A stretch of 64,000 bases of DNA from Leishmania mexicana MHOM/GT/2001/U1103 (taxonomy: Eukaryota > Euglenozoa > Kinetoplastea > Trypanosomatida > Trypanosomatidae). The stretch lies in the NCBI RefSeq assembly GCF_000234665.1, contig NC_018338.1:1032084-1096083 (forward strand), in the 5' to 3' direction. Shown here in pieces: positions 21,928 to 32,481 of the stretch. Positions within the stretch are counted from its first letter, which is position 1; each line of letters opens with the position of its first letter. A model generated the notes under the pieces. That model did not search any database, was not told the origin of the DNA, and was given only the letters and a program-made list of their open reading frames with translations. A program made the position numbers and the translations under genes.

Positions 21928-23136
21928 CTAGCTCGTCACCTTCTCGTCGAGCGCTTCGTCTTCGTTCTCCAAGGCCAGGCTGTCCCCATCGGCGGTTTGC
22001 AGCGTTTCTTCGCGGGCGAAAATGGACGGCTTTGCCTGAATGAGGGCCTCAGGATCGACGACCGGCTTGGGGCTCATCAAGATACCAGACCCCTGGTGCC
22101 AGTTTTCTGGCATTGAACTATGCTGATTGGACACGTCAGCTTCGTTGTGTGGATTCGAGGATCCACCATCCAACACGTTCACGTACGCGGATCCATTGTG
22201 TTCACGCAACACCAACGGCGCAATCGGGGGCTGCTCCTTCGGCGGTGTCCTGGTGAGGCAACAGTAGATGAGGATGGCGAGCATCACGATCAGAATGAGA
22301 ATGGAAATTATGAGAAAAATGACCCACCAGTGCTCTTGGGCCCATGTCAGGTCCTTGTAACCCTTGACGAAGCTGGGCTGCACTAATACACTAGGAACAG
22401 GAACGTAGCCCAGGAAGCTCTGCGACTCGCAGTAGATTGCGAACTTGGATGCGGTGACATAGCTATCGCTCGCCGACACCGTCGCATCCACGTTAACGTG
22501 TCGACCATCCGTGTCCGTCAACCCAGTCACCGCCATGAAATAGTAGCCACGGGGGTTCGGCCTCGTTGTGTCCCACTCAACTGCGTAGCCAGTGTTCGCG
22601 TTCCCTGCGCCCCACACATTTGGGTACAGTGAATAGTACTGGGCAACACCAGGTTGATTCCCTAGCAGCATAGTATCGATTACTGTCAGCAGACCGAATC
22701 GAAAGGTGAACCCGCACTTTATCGAGTTTGGAGTAGAGCTCGGATTGGGCTGCAGTTGCGTACAAAAATGGGCAAAGCTGGGAACCGGCTCTGCGCTGGA
22801 GCCTGTGTAGGTGAAGTAGCCCGTACCCCCGAGCTCCTTCGCCGCATCAGATGCGAAATGATTATCCTTAGCGGGCAACTCGGCAGAAAAGATGCTCATG
22901 CCGTTCTGCACACAGTACCCGTTAGCGGCGGCTCGAGAGGTGGCGTACGGCGCTACGTCCTGCGGCTTGTACAGGACGTACGCCGGCGTGTTGTAATTGA
23001 TTCTGTACCACGGCGCAGTAACCTGAGCGCCTGCAGCGCCCGAGTGCAGAAGTGAAAGGAGGGCAAAAGCACTCGCCCAGGCTAGGCAGGTGCGCACGAC
23101 GCTCCCTCTGGAAGTCGTCACGGGATCCTTGTCCAT
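21928..23136 (-). CDS. Type I surface membrane protein with possible C-type-lectin-like ectodomain
   Basis: 402 aa. Seen: N-terminal signal peptide (hydrophobic about residues 14-36, cleavage likely near AAGAQ), ectodomain about 38-268, one transmembrane helix (WWVIFLIISILILIVMLAIL, about 270-291), a dicysteine, then a cytoplasmic tail of about 108 residues that is Pro- and acid-rich. The ectodomain has cysteines at about 75, 125, 141 and 236. The pattern AAANGYCVQNGMSIFSAEL, a Gly/aromatic middle and a final 'FAIYCES' resembles the C-type-lectin-like fold, which trypanosomatids use in surface and flagellum-attachment proteins. That fold assignment is inference. The start at 23134-23136 is the Met just before the signal peptide; an AG at 23158-23159 could be its splice acceptor. 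The frame extends further upstream without domain support. Confidence 0.75.
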   Translation of the reverse strand: MDKDPVTTSRGSVVRTCLAWASAFALLSLLHSGAAGAQVTAPWYRINYNTPAYVLYKPQDVAPYATSRAAANGYCVQNGMSIFSAELPAKDNHFASDAAKELGGTGYFTYTGSSAEPVPSFAHFCTQLQPNPSSTPNSIKCGFTFRFGLLTVIDTMLLGNQPGVAQYYSLYPNVWGAGNANTGYAVEWDTTRPNPRGYYFMAVTGLTDTDGRHVNVDATVSASDSYVTASKFAIYCESQSFLGYVPVPSVLVQPSFVKGYKDLTWAQEHWWVIFLIISILILIVMLAILIYCCLTRTPPKEQPPIAPLVLREHNGSAYVNVLDGGSSNPHNEADVSNQHSSMPENWHQGSGILMSPKPVVDPEALIQAKPSIFAREETLQTADGDSLALENEDEALDEKVTS

Positions 23137-24031
23137 CTTGTCGCGCACGAGAGGTACCTGGTGATGTGAAGGTGGACTCCACAGACGCTCGCGGGAAAAT
23201 GCAAGAGGATACGGGGGGAGGGTATAGGTTAAAGAAGGTAGTAAGGGTTGGAGGACAACGCCGGAACAGCAACGCGGTTCTTTCGCGTCTTTTAGTTTTC
23301 GCGCCGCTCTCTTGAGGGTAGGGGTGGTACTTGTCGTGAAACAGGGCACGGAGGGGTGGGGGTGGGGGTGGGGTGGGACGACTGCCGGGCGCCGTAAACG
23401 AAACACTGAGGAGAGCGAGAGGATAAAAGACGCGTGTATGGAGTGTCGTAGCTCGAGGGCACACGTATTTCTGCATGTGTCCCCAGTAGCCATTGTTGTT
23501 GTGAGGGAGATCCACCAAACAGACGTATTGGCGCCAACAGGAAGACGAAGCAGGTGGTTGCAGACCGCGGTGGAGGTGAAGCACGAGCAGGAGAGGAAGG
23601 AGGGGTAGGGCAGAGGAACGAAAACGGGCAGGTCAACGGCACGAAATGCAGGCGACACACATGCACGGAAAAGGCAGCCGCCCATTCTCAGGCAAGCCTT
23701 ATGCATTGGTTCCCAGCTTGAGTAGGCAACAGCAACAGCAATCCTGTGGCCCTTGTTTGGTCTGTGTATTTTGATTTGTCACGTACGAGAGCCTGCGGTG
23801 TGCAGGGACACCTGAGCGTCCAGTAAGGGACGGACGTCGATACAGAAACCTCCCTCGAGAGTGTCATCTGCAAGCAGATGTTCAAGAGGCCCCTACAGTC
23901 ATTTCATGCGCGGCATCTGCAGGCACCTGCATGAGGGAAAGAGCGTCCACATCTCTAACGAGAGCAGCAGCAAGTGAGAGAGGTGAGATTGGTTCTCGAC
24001 TCTTTTCTGCGGACGCCATGACAGTAGCTCA
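23137..24031. other. Intergenic region
   Basis: No gene. It contains G-rich tracts (about 23345-23378) upstream of the lectin-like protein start. Frames here are shadows or low-complexity. Confidence 0.5.
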
Positions 24032-25221
24032 TCACAATTCCGAGAGACCTGATAAAAGGGGTGTTTTGCACTGCAGCAGTGCCGCTCTGGGTGCGCGAAG
24101 CAGTTCCATGGATGGCTTCATTGTGTAGCGTCCCTGCTCTTCCGTTAGAGACCCACAATCCGCCCTGGCTAGGGACGTCGCCGTTGCCGGCGCAGGAATG
24201 TCTCGCCGCTGTACGTCGCCAACTGCTTGCCCGTTATCCCGCCTCGTCTTGGGCTTGGTTACAAACGAGTCTTGGAGAGGTGTTGTCCCGAAAGAAGCGT
24301 CCAGCGACGTCCACGTGCTTCTAAGGTCTTCGTTCTCTCCGCTTTGTGTGTTGCGGTCACCGTCGACTCTGCCGCCATCGCTGCGTCCAGAAAAGATGCA
24401 GTCACCAGCGGCCTCCACGACAACCACCTCGGCGTTCAGGGCACACTCCTCACTGTGCGTCATGGGCCCTTAGGGCAGCATGAACACGGAGACACCCACC
24501 GTAACGGCCGTCATGATAAGCACGAGGAGCTAGCAAAGTTGAAGCACACGACCATCGAGCAGCGACCATGTCACAAGCGACAAAGTAAAAAGCCGAACGG
24601 AAAACTGCGTTGCCGCAGAAATCGACTGCCTGATGTCTTACGCCGCACCGACCAATCCGAGCGGCGCTGCCTTCGTCGTGTCAGTGTGGGTGGAGTAGCA
24701 ATATGAAGGCACAACCTGCCCTGCCATACCAAGCATCAGCACGTAACAGAAGCGAATCGCACCTATCTGCGAGAGTGCCGGAATCACTAGCGTGCAGGCG
24801 GCGCGCATGGCCAACGAACGACCACCGCTAGCGCACACGGTGGAGGTTACTGAAGCAGGTCGAGACACCGTAACAGTAGAGATTCACCATTACAGACGGA
24901 GCACCGTAGGGCTGCGGCAAAACCGCCACAGCGTTTTCAGTGAGTTCAATGCTCTTCGATGCCTACTGCGCGTCACCAGCACAGCAGCAGGCTGCTCTGT
25001 AGTAGCAGGCCGTCTGGGACTTTAGCTGTCACTCATGCACTTCAAAAGCTTGCTGCTCACTACCTGTCCTAGCGTTTCTGCGTCAGCTAGGACGCTGTTC
25101 GTAAAAAGCACACACACCCCATCGTAATGTGCTTGATGTTAACAACAAGGCGCAGCAGAGAGGAAAGTAGTTTGGTGACACTGACGACCTCTGATCTGCT
25201 CGCGATGCTCACTGCCACCAT
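24032..25221 (-). pseudogene. Possible decayed polytopic membrane protein gene
   Basis: Reading the minus strand gives pieces that look protein-like but are broken by stops and frame changes. From 25221: MVAVSIASRSEVVSVTKLLS, running to a stop after about 44 codons. Then, in a shifted frame, a Pro/Tyr/aromatic piece around 24860-24940. Then SLAMRAACTLVIPALSQIG and 'FCYVLMLGMAGQ', followed in one frame by three in-frame stops (near 24638, 24530 and 24471) that separate a hydrophobic TM-like segment, LLVLIMTAVTVGVSVFMLP. The same frame then stays open for 143 codons to a stop at 24032-24034. Base composition is more even than in the flanking low-complexity DNA. I cannot name the family; a transporter is plausible. 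Confidence 0.35.
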
Positions 25222-25604
25222 TCGCATCTCTCAAGAAATGGGCACTTACCTCCTGTGGTGGGCCATATTTTCTTGATGGTACTGACGGCAGCATCGAGTT
25301 TCAGCCAAACAGACCTTCAGCAATCAACATTATCAGCCTGTGGCCTCGCGCAGGAATCCCTTCGCTCTTCGGAGACCTTTCGTCTATTCTTGCGATCGGC
25401 ATTGCACAAGAGACAACAAACAAAAAAAAGGACAGAAGAGAGACAAACCACATCACTGGCAGCGATATGAGCGCATGGAGAAAACAAAACTCATACAAGC
25501 AGAGGTGTGCTAACTATTCATCCATCAGCTGAGGTTTGTCTTCCCGTCTGTCGTGGGAGAGGATGCTGCAGTCATTAACTCCTCTTTCAACGGGTCTATT
25601 CTGA
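25222..25604. other. Intergenic region
   Basis: No gene seen; short frames only. It lies between the decayed membrane-protein segment and repeat copy B. Confidence 0.5.
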
Positions 25605-26061
25605 CCACAGAACACAAGATCACTGCACAGCCCCCTGACACAGACCCCATCGCGTGGGGCGAGGCAGCCGTAGCCACAGACGGCTTATAGCCATGCGCCG
25701 AGTCCGTTATCTGAGAGCACGGACTCTGACTCACGCCCTACCCACCCACCGCCCGCTCTGCAGGTCGGCTCGCACCAGCTCCTCGCATCACGCTGGCCGC
25801 CACCTCGTGCATCCCCCTCAGGGTGACACTCAGGCTGCCCGCACCGGCAGGCAGTGAGGGAAGGCTGCGATCCGCTGGTGTCACGCTGCCGCGTTGCCTA
25901 CCATATGGATGGCACAGGCGTCTTTGCCGTCGCAGGTCGGTCCGACGCAGCCCCATCCAGGGCCCGGTCACCGACATCAGAAGCGATGCACCGCTCTGAC
26001 CACCCCTAAGCCTTGGGTGCATGACCCTGTCACTACCACTGGCGGCTCAGCATTGGCAGGC
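25605..26061 (-). repeat. 457-bp dispersed repeat, copy B
   Basis: Second copy of the element at 10507-10963, same orientation, constant offset 15,098, one substitution seen. Weaker similarity continues for a few bases at the right edge. It starts about 1.07 kb downstream of the alpha/beta hydrolase stop in the transcribed sense, so it may be in that gene's 3' UTR. Confidence 0.85.
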
Positions 26062-27135
26062 GGCTAGTGTGGGTGGGGTGTGAGGCGGGCAAGGGGAGCG
26101 AGGATGAGATGAGGTCCCTTGGCACCGATTGATAGGAAACCGTACGGAGAGAAAGGGACCTTCTCCTGTCGCGAATTCCGGTGGGGTAGAGGGCGGGATG
26201 GGAGGGGGGAGAAAAGAGGTGAATGCGTGAAAGAGCGGTATCACGGTGATTCATAGCGAGCCGAAAGCGAAGCCCCGCCGCTCGGAGCGCACGTTGCTCT
26301 CGTAAAGGCTCCTTTCGCGCCCTGCAACCGCGCAAACGGCAGCGAGTACAGATTCTCGTGCAGTGGTCTATCAAGAGGGGGCCGTGTGCATGGCATGGGC
26401 CATTGGCTGCTCAGGGAAAAGCCGAGAAGCCGCGCTTCACAAGCACTGCTTTTCCAGGGAGGGAGGGAGAACCGTGCCGCGTGGCCGAGGCTATCGAGCT
26501 AGCCGCACGTAGATGCAGGCGGCACCGCGAATCTGCTCTCGTCGCCGTTCGAAGAGGTGCTGCTCGTTTGTTCGCCCCGGCCTTCCACCGACCATCACGT
26601 TGTACGTAACACGCCGCTCCCCCCACACCAAGGGCCTGAGCTCGCTGCACAAAAGCCACAGACAGCGACACGGGGGAGACCAGCAGAAGTACCCGAAGGT
26701 CAAATGCACAGCAGCAAGAACAAGACGGAAACACTTCACTCGGGTGATAGCGAATAGGTCCAAGGACAAGGAGCGCGAGAGCCAGATGAAGGCACAGATA
26801 TCGAAAGACAAAGGAGAAGTGAGATGAAACAGCCCAACACACACAGACGTAGAGAGACTGTCGAGGTCACTGCGTGTGAGATGATGATCGGCCCCGGCAC
26901 AGGTGAGGTGTACGTGGAGAGAGGAGGAAGAGGGAGGGGCTTCGCACGGAAAAGAACAGCAAAAAGGGCCGGGATAACACCACCACAGACGGTCGCCTCC
27001 TCCCACAAGAACGCAAACCACACACACAGCCACACAGTACAAGGCCCATTCATCTGACCGTTATCCTCTCACCTTCCCAGGCTCATGCCTGGCGTCTGCG
27101 AGAGGCGTCCTTTCCAAACACAAGGTGCTGCCGGC
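26062..27135. other. Intergenic / 3' UTR of the hydrolase gene
   Basis: No gene I can support. It includes a possible pyrimidine-rich (minus sense) stretch at about 26650-27050. Open frames of up to 183 codons are low-complexity and lack domains. Confidence 0.5.
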
Positions 27136-28338
27136 TTACATGAAGAACATCTTACTCATGCGAACACATACCTCCTCGTAGTTGTCAAAGGCGCTCAAGA
27201 GGCTGTTGTGGTGGGACGGCGGGGCGCCAAAAAGCTCAGCAGCCTTGTCGGCGTCCGCGCCATCCTTCTGAAACTGCGGGAGCCGAGCAATGGAGGAGAT
27301 GTCGAACTTGATCACCTCGTCTTGCTTCGAGTAGAGGACGAGCTTTCGGTTGTGCCTGACATTGTCCCAGCCGGCCAGAGTGTGAAGGTCGCCGACAAAC
27401 CAGGGAAACACCTTGCGTGTGACGCTGGGGGTGAGATAGGAAAAGCCTACAGCAGCGTCCGACATGGACGAGAAGGTCCGATCCAGCACGAGGGACGCAC
27501 GCGGGTAGCATTCCGCCACCACCTGCGCCGCAGTACCGCCGCCGATGCTATGACCAAAGAAAAGCAGGTTTCTCTCATCGATCCTCTCCTTCTCAATGTA
27601 CGCCCGCGCCACTGCGGCAGCGTCCTCGACTAATTCGCCGAGCTGCGAGAGATAACCGGTGCTGAAGCTGATGCCGCGTGGGTTATACAGAATCACATGT
27701 GCCTTGAGAACGTCGCTGATGACGTGGATATCGCTGAGGCTGTTCTCCAGGAACTCCGCGTTGCCGCCGCAGTACACAATCCAGCGCGACGTCTCATACG
27801 CCTGCTTTACCGCGAGCGTCTGCAGTTCGGCCGTTCCATCCAGTGATGGCACCATGCACACATCGACAGACTTATCTTTCTTTCGAACCAGCGTGCGAGC
27901 AACCGCACGGACGCGGCGGTTGCGCGCGTCCTGCCGTTCAAGGGCCTGTAGAATGTTGGCCGGATAGCAGGCGTGGATTATGATGCCCCCGAGGATGCTC
28001 CAGAGCTGCGTGAGGGTGACCGCGACAGTAGTCCACCCCCCAACCGAAGGCAGAATCTCCTTCGCCCAGGCCGCCATCGCCGTGACCAGAAACGGAAGGA
28101 TGACGACGCGCGAGACAAGGTCGCTCTTGAAGCCGAGAGTCATGAAGAGCAGCGTGGCAAACAGTCCTTGAATCGCCAACGAGCACACATACCACACGAG
28201 AGGGCCTCGGGCAATGAACACATTCATGATGAACCACCCCACTGAAGGCGCGAACAACTTCAGCTTGGCAGGAAGATAGCGGTTGGCAGAGCTGTTGATG
28301 GCCGCCACCACGACCACCAGCGCTGAACCGAAGATCAT
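27136..28338 (-). CDS. Membrane-anchored alpha/beta hydrolase
   Basis: 400 aa, predicted serine hydrolase. Residues 1-125 contain about four hydrophobic segments, so the enzyme is probably integral to a membrane. The hydrolase domain follows: oxyanion region CGGNAE (about 190-195), strand and turn ILYNPRGISFSTGY (216-229), nucleophile elbow GHSIGG with Ser264 as likely nucleophile, Asp340 in SKQDEV as likely acid, and His376/377 in PSHHNS as likely base. The NPRG-x-x-FSTG turn and the membrane N-terminus recall ABHD/BEM46-type and bacterial DUF818-type hydrolases. Substrate unknown; a lipid or acyl-ester is plausible. The start at 28336-28338 is favoured by a polypyrimidine tract and AG at 28374-28375 just upstream; the frame is open 68 codons further. 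Confidence 0.85.
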   Translation of the reverse strand: MIFGSALVVVVAAINSSANRYLPAKLKLFAPSVGWFIMNVFIARGPLVWYVCSLAIQGLFATLLFMTLGFKSDLVSRVVILPFLVTAMAAWAKEILPSVGGWTTVAVTLTQLWSILGGIIIHACYPANILQALERQDARNRRVRAVARTLVRKKDKSVDVCMVPSLDGTAELQTLAVKQAYETSRWIVYCGGNAEFLENSLSDIHVISDVLKAHVILYNPRGISFSTGYLSQLGELVEDAAAVARAYIEKERIDERNLLFFGHSIGGGTAAQVVAECYPRASLVLDRTFSSMSDAAVGFSYLTPSVTRKVFPWFVGDLHTLAGWDNVRHNRKLVLYSKQDEVIKFDISSIARLPQFQKDGADADKAAELFGAPPSHHNSLLSAFDNYEEVCVRMSKMFFM

Positions 28339-28373
28339 CTTCGTCACTACTCTTTCTTCCGTGCCTGTGCGGG

Positions 28374-28375
28374 CT
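28374..28375 (-). promoter_or_regulatory. Predicted spliced-leader acceptor of the alpha/beta hydrolase gene
   Basis: On the minus strand a C/T-rich tract (about 28376-28405) ends in 'gttttgtag', leaving a 35-nt native 5' UTR. A second AG at 28365-28366 is an alternative. Confidence 0.5.
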
Positions 28376-29405
28376 ACAAAACAACGAGAGACGGAAAAGG
28401 GGGAGGGGAGGGTGGAGGAGCACACTGTCGCGACGCTGCTCAACGAGACCCCTGTTCCACTAGACCGAAGCAGACAGGGGAGGCGAGACACAAAGGCCCG
28501 GCAACCGCACACGCGCACAGAGAGGAGCGAAAGAAGAGACAAAGAGCACAGACACGCGAATCATTTGCAAGTCAGAGCAGCTCACGTACAAGCGAGAACT
28601 GCACCGAAACAGAAGAACAAAGGACACAGAAAAGGTGCGTGAAGCAGAGAGAGAGGAGAGACAGGAGGTCCGCCGAGGATGTCCCGAATACACTGCAGAC
28701 AGCAACAACGAAACGATGGCACACGCACTGGATCGAGCGCCCCCTTCTCTCCGTCGCTTTTTTTTACTCGGATTCACGAAAGGAGAAAACCAGCACACAC
28801 GTAAACCATGTGAGCACGCGCAACTCCAGGTTCTCTTCTTGCTTCTGCTTGTCGGTCGATATCACGTGGCGCGGGCACAGCACAGAGAATGGAGGAGGCA
28901 GGGGAGGGGGAGGGTCAGTCACAACTAAGTCGACAGCCAGTTGACGAAAGACAACGATTTTGGGGTCGATAGCGGGTGGGTGTGCCGGTTTTTTTTTTGT
29001 GGGGGGGGGCGAGTCCGGGAAAACAAGGCATGGGACGAGGAGGGGAGGGGATGAGGTGGACTGCCGCCGAAGAAAACGAAGTGAGAGCGCAATGTGAGCA
29101 CGGAGCGGAAGAACGTGAGGGACACAGAGCGGCAGAGCGGCACACACGGAACGAATACCGTCGCGCATGCGTCGCCGCGTCACGTCCCCTCCCCCTCTTC
29201 AGCCTCCCTCAATGCATCATGGAATGAAAAGGGAGTCTGTCCGTGCTACGCCCTTGTTCCGTCTACCCATACGACAAAGCGGAACTGTCGTTGGGCGACT
29301 ACACACCACCAGCAACCGTTTGCACAGCCTTTGCTCTCCATCCCTATGCATACTTTTCTCGGCCTGCCCACTTTCTCGGGAACTACTTGACATAAAAAAC
29401 GAATA
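28376..29405. other. Intergenic region
   Basis: No gene. It holds T-runs at 28759-28766 and 28989-28997 and G-rich sequence around 29000-29050. It joins the hydrolase 5' end to the repeat array. Confidence 0.5.
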
Positions 29406-30276
29406 CACAACCACAGCTCACCCAGCTCCGCGGCACAACGGCTACACTCTGGCCGTCCAGGACACACCGCCCTGCCGTCGAATCGCGCCGCGCACAGCGT
29501 CCCGCGCTCCAGGGCACGCGCGATGGCGTCTCTGTCGCCCGCGTAGCAGGCGGCGGCGGCCTAGGTGCGCGCCGCGCTATTCCGTAAGGTGGTGCGGCGA
29601 CTCGTGCTTCCCGCAGCTGCGCCGCTCCCGCCCCTCCCTCGCGCTCCGCGTACCGCCGGGTGCTTTGCCTCGCTGTGGTGCACCATGCCCGCTGTGCTTC
29701 ACACCGCCAGCGCGCAGTGCTCGCATTGGTGCCAGCCCGCGGCCGGCCTCCAGACGGCGTGCTTGCCTGAAGGACGGGGACTCGCTGCCTTCACCGTCCA
29801 TTTCCGTCCGTGCCAGCGTGGTGTGTGTGGGAGGGGGGAGGGTTGGGGAGGGCGTGCCTGGATGGCCTGCCCGCATGCGCCGCGACCGTCAGCAAACTGC
29901 CGTGAGGCTGTGGCAGCGGGAGGCACTCCGCCCTCGTCCTCACCCGCACGCCTTTCACAGCCGCGGGGCCGTGTCCAGGCGGAGAGGGAGGCCGGTGCAT
30001 GCGCACGTGCGCCGGCCCCGCCCAGAGCTCCCGGCCTGTCGCGCTGAACAGTCGTAGGTGGCTGGCGGGTGGATGCGGCCGTTGGCGGAATTATCGACAC
30101 GATTCCGTGGTGCAGTGGTCCAGACGCAGTGGTGGTCGCGGGCCTCTTCGGCACGGCGCTGGCTCAGACGCCCCCGCCGACAGCGAGAGGCCGCAGCCGT
30201 ACCTTACCACGTTAGGCATTAGTGAATAAAGGTAGCCCCCAGTGCAGGCGCGCATGTACACTTAGTCCGGTACACA
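29406..30276 (-). repeat. Repeat copy c3 plus MFS 3'-flank, truncated by assembly gap
   Basis: Aligns at constant offset (+1,890) to 31296-32166, that is the c core, the right part of element R and about 106 bp of the flank that leads into the MFS1 3' end. A few substitutions appear only near the gap edge. Because this flank sits next to an MFS stop in the other copies, the sequence beyond the gap should continue into another MFS gene. Confidence 0.85.
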
Positions 30277-30380
30277 NNCANNNNNNNNNNNNNNNNNNNN
30301 NNNNNNNNNNNNNNNNNNNNNNNNNNNNNNNNNNNNNNNNNNNNNNNNNNNNNNNNNNNNNNNNNNNNNNNNNNNNNNNN
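30277..30380. other. Assembly gap (N)
   Basis: Two N at 30277-30278, then 'ca', then exactly 100 N at 30281-30380. A round 100 usually means unknown length. The left edge matches an MFS 3' flank and the right edge matches the inside of segment S1, so the gap probably hides an MFS copy plus part of S1. Confidence 0.95.
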
Positions 30381-30670
30381 GCGTAGAAAGGACTTGTGCA
30401 CTTGCTCCGACCCTTATGCAAGTGCACCTGCGGCATTTGCCTCGCACCGGACGTCACCCGACAGCGATGCGACAGCAACACGTGTGCCACGTTTCAACAC
30501 CACATCTTCCGTGCCGAGTAAAGGGGCGCCAAAGCAAACAAACACGAGAAGAGCAGCTCTGATGTGCGTGTCTCCACTTTTACTGTTGGTGCCCATCTCT
30601 CGGATACCCAAGACTGGCCAGGAGAGGCGGAGGGGCGGCACAGCCGCGAAAAAAAAGGGCGGAACACACC
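30381..30670 (-). repeat. Right-hand part of segment S1 (partial copy)
   Basis: Matches 40604-40892 with one substitution and a one-base length difference ('acacgtgtgcc' versus 'acacggtgcc'), and the same part of 43381-44285. No gene is seen in it. Confidence 0.85.
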
Positions 30671-32060
30671 CACAAGCGGTACACTTGTGCTCGCACAGGG
30701 GGGTGGTGCAGCAGCGGCCATGTACTTTTTCTTACATGTCGCCGTTTCGTTTGTTCTCTCTCCGGCAAGCTACGGAAAGCAGAGCAGGAGTGCCACTGGT
30801 GGGGAGAGGAGGGTGGGGTGGCGAGGGGGCAGACGGGTCCTCACTGCTTGTGTGTCAATGCCTCTCGCCCTTGCCTATGGTGCTTCTCCAATTCGTTTCT
30901 TGTGGATCCCTCCACGCCACCCGCCCACTCTGCGCGTGCCTGAAACGAAACCCACGGGGCACCTGAGCGGCCAATGAAAACACACGGAGGAGCACCAAAA
31001 AGAGAAGCAAACAGAAAACACATTACAGCCACTTTCGAGGCCGCGCCCGCTCCGCGTACGTCTCCGCGTCGCATTGACACTTGTGTGCCTCACCACCTTC
31101 TCGCAAGTGGGCCCACCAAGAAAACGAAAGCGAACACCTGAGAGCCAGCACGGTGCTCACCCAGTCGTGCATGACGCGACAGCACCGAGGATGAGCAACA
31201 CACAGACAGACACACAGGCACCTAAACGAAAGCTCAGTTTGCCTCCTGCAGCGCCTTCCGTCTCCCCTGAACACCTCCACAAGCGTAGACGCATGCACAA
31301 CCACAGCTCACCCAGCTCCGCGGCACAACGGCTACACTCTGGCCGTCCAGGACACACCGCCCTGCCGTCGAATCGCGCCGCGCACAGCGTCCCGCGCTCC
31401 AGGGCACGCGCGATGGCGTCTCTGTCGCCCGCGTAGCAGGCGGCGGCGGCCTAGGTGCGCGCCGCGCTATTCCGTAAGGTGGTGCGGCGACTCGTGCTTC
31501 CCGCAGCTGCGCCGCTCCCGCCCCTCCCTCGCGCTCCGCGTACCGCCGGGTGCTTTGCCTCGCTGTGGTGCACCATGCCCGCTGTGCTTCACACCGCCAG
31601 CGCGCAGTGCTCGCATTGGTGCCAGCCCGCGGCCGGCCTCCAGACGGCGTGCTTGCCTGAAGGACGGGGACTCGCTGCCTTCACCGTCCATTTCCGTCCG
31701 TGCCAGCGTGGTGTGTGTGGGAGGGGGGAGGGTTGGGGAGGGCGTGCCTGGATGGCCTGCCCGCATGCGCCGCGACCGTCAGCAAACTGCCGTGAGGCTG
31801 TGGCAGCGGGAGGCACTCCGCCCTCGTCCTCACCCGCACGCCTTTCACAGCCGCGGGGCCGTGTCCAGGCGGAGAGGGAGGCCGGTGCATGCGCACGTGC
31901 GCCGGCCCCGCCCAGAGCTCCCGGCCTGTCGCGCTGAACAGTCGTAGGTGGCTGGCGGGTGGATGCGGCCGTTGGCGGAATTATCGACACGATTCCGTGG
32001 TGCAGTGGTCCAGACGCAGTGGTGGTCGCGGGCCTCTTCGGCACGGCGCTGGCTCAGACG
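30671..32060 (-). repeat. 1,390-bp repeat R, copy R2 (contains core copy c4 at 31289-31937)
   Basis: Same element as R1 (13568-14957) and R3 (40893-42282), same orientation. It lies 3' of MFS1 in the transcribed sense, starting about 420 bp beyond its stop, so it may be in the MFS1 3' UTR. Confidence 0.9.
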
Positions 32061-32481
32061 CCCCCGCCGACAGCGAGAGGCCGCAGCCGTACCTTACCAC
32101 GTTAGGCATTAGTGAATAAAGGTAGCCCCCAGTGCAGGCGCGCATGTACACTGAGTCCAGTGCACATACATGCGAGCACGAGAGAGAAGTGAAATACGAG
32201 AAACAAAGAAAAAAGCTACAGGCCTATACCCAACACGACGTAGCCCCGAGGAGCGGATGAGAGTGAGGGCAGCAAAGACACACACACAGACAGACACACT
32301 GGCAATCATCCAGCAAAGAGGCTGTCCAAAGTTCCCAGCAACCAACCCTTGTCCTCCACCGGCCCTTGTGGACACCGCTGCTTCTCAGCGCTCATCGGCA
32401 GCACCGCGGTTTCTTTTCGCCCTGCCCTGGGGCTCCTCGTGCCCCCTGCCACTGCCGCGGCATTTACGTGCGTCCGGAACT
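32061..32481 (-). repeat. MFS 3'-proximal flank, duplicated
   Basis: About 420 bp directly 3' of the MFS1 stop. Matches 42283-42703 at constant offset 10,222, and its first 106 bp also match the end of copy c3. It holds a short CA tract near 32277-32300 and no gene. Confidence 0.8.

Noticed and set aside
29167..30057. 296-codon plus-strand frame and the 160-codon frame repeated in every R/c copy
   Set aside because: Frame conservation follows from DNA identity of recent repeats; the c1 copy carries changes without sign of protein constraint, and GC-rich DNA yields long chance frames.
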